Assembly (NCBI GenBank): GCA_013336035.1
Contig: JAAXUL010000380.1
Span: forward strand, 1 to 7,423
DNA length: 7,423 nt
From: Chloroflexales bacterium
GTDB taxonomy: Bacteria > Chloroflexota > Chloroflexia > Chloroflexales > Chloroflexaceae
Direction of reading: 5' to 3'
Every line of letters starts with the position of its first letter. Position 1 is the first letter of the stretch. Made by a program: the position numbers and the translations under genes. Below the pieces are notes generated by a model. The model made no database searches. It saw nothing but the letters and a program-made list of their open reading frames with translations, and had not been told where the DNA came from. This document shows, piece by piece, positions 6,160 through 7,423 of this stretch.

Positions 6160-7181
6160 CGGTCAGATGGCGTGATCACAGCCATTCTGGCCAGCCACTC
6201 GCGCAGCTCCCCCTCGGCCCCCGGCAGTAGAGGCAGGGCCGCCACGCCGCTGGCGTAGGCCTCGGCGGGGCCGTGGCCCGGGTAGAGCAGGGCGGCCGCC
6301 ACGGTGGCCCGCCCGCCGCCCGGCGTGCCGATAGCGCCCAGGTAGCTGTAGGCGTCGGCGAGGGCCTCCTCGGGCACGCCGCCGCCGGCGTCGAGGCGGT
6401 ACTTGGCGTCGAGCACGATGACGGCGGGCGCGCCGCCCTGGCGCAGCAGCTCGATCGCCAGGTCCGGCACTCGCGTATGCCGGTCCAGTGAGCCAAAGGC
6501 CGCGGTCTCCTGGCCCCTGGCCCCTGGCCCCTGGCTCGTGGCTCGTGGCCCCTGCCACCCCGGCGCCACGCGCAGCGGCCTATAGCGCGGGTGGTAGCGC
6601 AGCGCCAGCGCGCCGCCTGGCCCCTCTAGCGCCACCAGCGGCACATCCTCGGCCAGCGCGAGCAGCTGCTCGTCGCCGCCGTCCACAAGGATCGCCTGAG
6701 AGGTCACCGCGTAGCCAGGCAGCTCGAGCAGGGCCAGCGCCGTGCACGCGGCGCACCAGCGCTCGTAGAGCCGCGGCAGGTCGGACACGGGGATGCTCAG
6801 GGTCGCCTCGTCCCAGGTGAGCAGAGGGCGCCGGCGCAGCAGCCGCCACATGCTGTAGACGGTGCGGTAGTCCGCATCGCGCTGTATGCGCGGCGTGGGG
6901 CCTCGGAAGTCGGCCAGAGGCGGCACGCCGGCCAGGAAGGGCAGGCCGCGCAGGCCGCGCAGGCGCTCGCGCGCGGCCTCTATGCGAGCGGCCAGAGGGG
7001 GCGGCAAGCTCTGGCGAGCGGCCAGTAGCTCTAGCCGCCGCCACAGGGCATCGAGAAGCCGGCGCAGCGCAGCGTCCACGCGCATCCTGAAGTCGCGAGC
7101 TGCTGCGGGACGCTCAGCATTGATATATGTCACGGCCTCGAGCAACTGCGCCCGGGCGGCCGGCGTGAATCTGACGATCAC
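6156..7181 (-). CDS. Chimeric gene: ParE/RelE toxin N-terminus joined to a truncated DUF2357/McrC-like PD-(D/E)XK nuclease
   Basis: 341 residues from a GTG start. Residues 1 to about 40 (MIVRFTPAARAQLLEAVTYI, then RPAAARDFRMRV and AALRRL) look like the start of a ParE/RelE-type toxin. Its remaining half (the usual P..GR and Y...Y segments) is absent. From about residue 40 on, the protein looks like the later part of DUF2357-containing, McrC-like nucleases: an Arg/Leu-rich helical region, FLAGVPPLADFRGPTPRIQRD, then DLPRLYERWCAACTALALL. A PD-(D/E)XK core follows, with P239-D240 and D258-A-K260 in VIVLDAKYR. A tandem-repeat linker (about 211-224) precedes the catalytic motifs. The family usually has several hundred residues and pairs with an AAA/GTPase subunit; both the N-terminal part and the partner are missing here. 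A nuclease start at the internal ATG (7085, residue 33) is possible. It is translationally coupled to the antitoxin by GTGA. Whether it is functional or a deletion remnant is open; family names rest on recall without a search. Confidence 0.7.
   Translation of the reverse strand: MIVRFTPAARAQLLEAVTYINAERPAAARDFRMRVDAALRRLLDALWRRLELLAARQSLPPPLAARIEAARERLRGLRGLPFLAGVPPLADFRGPTPRIQRDADYRTVYSMWRLLRRRPLLTWDEATLSIPVSDLPRLYERWCAACTALALLELPGYAVTSQAILVDGGDEQLLALAEDVPLVALEGPGGALALRYHPRYRPLRVAPGWQGPRATSQGPGARGQETAAFGSLDRHTRVPDLAIELLRQGGAPAVIVLDAKYRLDAGGGVPEEALADAYSYLGAIGTPGGGRATVAAALLYPGHGPAEAYASGVAALPLLPGAEGELREWLARMAVITPSDR
6510..6551. repeat. Heptanucleotide tandem repeat, six units
   Basis: Six 7-bp units in direct succession: CTGGCCC three times, then CTGGCTC, GTGGCTC and GTGGCCC. 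The array is 42 bp (14 codons), so it stays in frame inside the minus-strand nuclease gene, where it codes a Gly/Gln/Arg-rich linker around residues 211-224. Because 7 is not a multiple of 3, gain or loss of one unit would shift the frame ahead of the catalytic residues. Confidence 0.85.
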
Positions 7182-7423
7182 GAGCGTCGCAGCAACTCGT
7201 CAGCCTCGGCCATCACGACGTCCAGATCATGGCCGACACCGGCCGCGATATCGGCTTCGCCTTGAGCCAAGATGCGCAGAATCTCGAGTTCGCGCTGGGT
7301 CTTCTCGTAGGCGCCTGCACTCACCAAGACCGCTGAAGCACGGCCATGCTGGGTTATGAACACAGGATTTCCAGAAGAAGCAGCGCGCTTGACGATGCCG
7401 GAAGCATCCTGTCGCAGCTCGCT
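7178..7423 (-). CDS. Phd/YefM-type antitoxin (5' partial at the window edge)
   Basis: The frame is open to the right window edge, so the start codon lies outside; 81 residues are visible, close to the full 85-95 of the family. The N-terminal part (SELRQDASGIVKRAASSGNP followed by VFITQHGRASAVLVS) is the conserved Phd/YefM DNA-binding fold, including the ITQHGRA.AVLVS signature. The C-terminal part (AYEKTQRELEILRILAQGE and the acidic helix ending in ADELLRRS) is the segment that normally wraps around and inactivates the cognate RelE/ParE toxin. Its TGA stop (7180-7178) overlaps the GTG start of the next gene as GTGA, the usual coupling in such operons. Family knowledge: the antitoxin also represses its own promoter, which lies outside the window. 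The expected full toxin is not present downstream; only its first part is. Confidence 0.87.
   Translation of the reverse strand, partial: SELRQDASGIVKRAASSGNPVFITQHGRASAVLVSAGAYEKTQRELEILRILAQGEADIAAGVGHDLDVVMAEADELLRRS

Noticed and set aside
6942..6968. Short direct repeat CAGGCCGCG x2 in the nuclease gene
   Set aside because: It only encodes a repeated Leu-Arg-Gly in a helical region; two copies are expected by chance in such GC-rich sequence.
1..7423. CRISPR array, tRNA, rRNA, insertion sequence or phage attachment site
   Set aside because: No regularly spaced repeats, no tRNA-like cloverleaf, no transposase motif and no terminal inverted repeats with target duplications were seen on either strand.

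Overview
The window is GC-rich chromosomal DNA from a bacterium. GC-ending codons, an ABCG-like ABC-2 exporter, a lipB-lipA pair and promoters placed almost on top of start codons are compatible with a filamentous Chloroflexota (Chloroflexus/Roseiflexus-like) genome, but no rRNA or other decisive marker is present, so this is an inference. Both ends of the window cut through genes.

Left part (1-3599, + strand). First comes the 3' part of an ABC-2/ABCG-type exporter with its ATPase tail and six-helix permease. A regulatory intergenic region of about 256 bp follows. It holds two adjacent palindromes, a perfect-consensus sigma-70 promoter and, only about 20 bases beyond the -10 box, a strong intrinsic terminator. 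Next are an XRE-cupin transcriptional regulator and an AI-2E/PerM-family membrane protein with a proline-rich tail.

Middle (3613-6159). A minus-strand HD-domain phosphohydrolase converges on the AI-2E gene. It is divergent from lipB, and lipB is followed 60 bases later by lipA. LipB moves octanoyl groups from acyl-ACP to lipoyl domains and LipA inserts the two sulfurs, so the pair is a complete de novo lipoylation module for pyruvate and 2-oxoglutarate dehydrogenase and the glycine cleavage system. All catalytic motifs are intact. The HD/lipB intergenic region carries one recognisable promoter in each direction.

Right part (6156-7423, - strand). This is the accessory part. A Phd/YefM-type antitoxin, cut by the window edge, overlaps the next start codon by GTGA, as in a phd-parE operon. 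The downstream 'toxin' gene is a chimera: the first 35-45 residues look like a ParE/RelE toxin, and the rest looks like the C-terminal part of a DUF2357/McrC-like PD-(D/E)XK nuclease (PD...DAK motif intact). A six-unit heptanucleotide tandem repeat lies in frame just upstream of the nuclease motifs. This toxin-nuclease fusion, with a repeat that could switch its frame, is the most unusual object in the window. It may be a deletion remnant of a McrBC-like defence locus joined to a toxin-antitoxin operon, or a functional new arrangement. lipA and the fusion gene converge, and their stop codons overlap.
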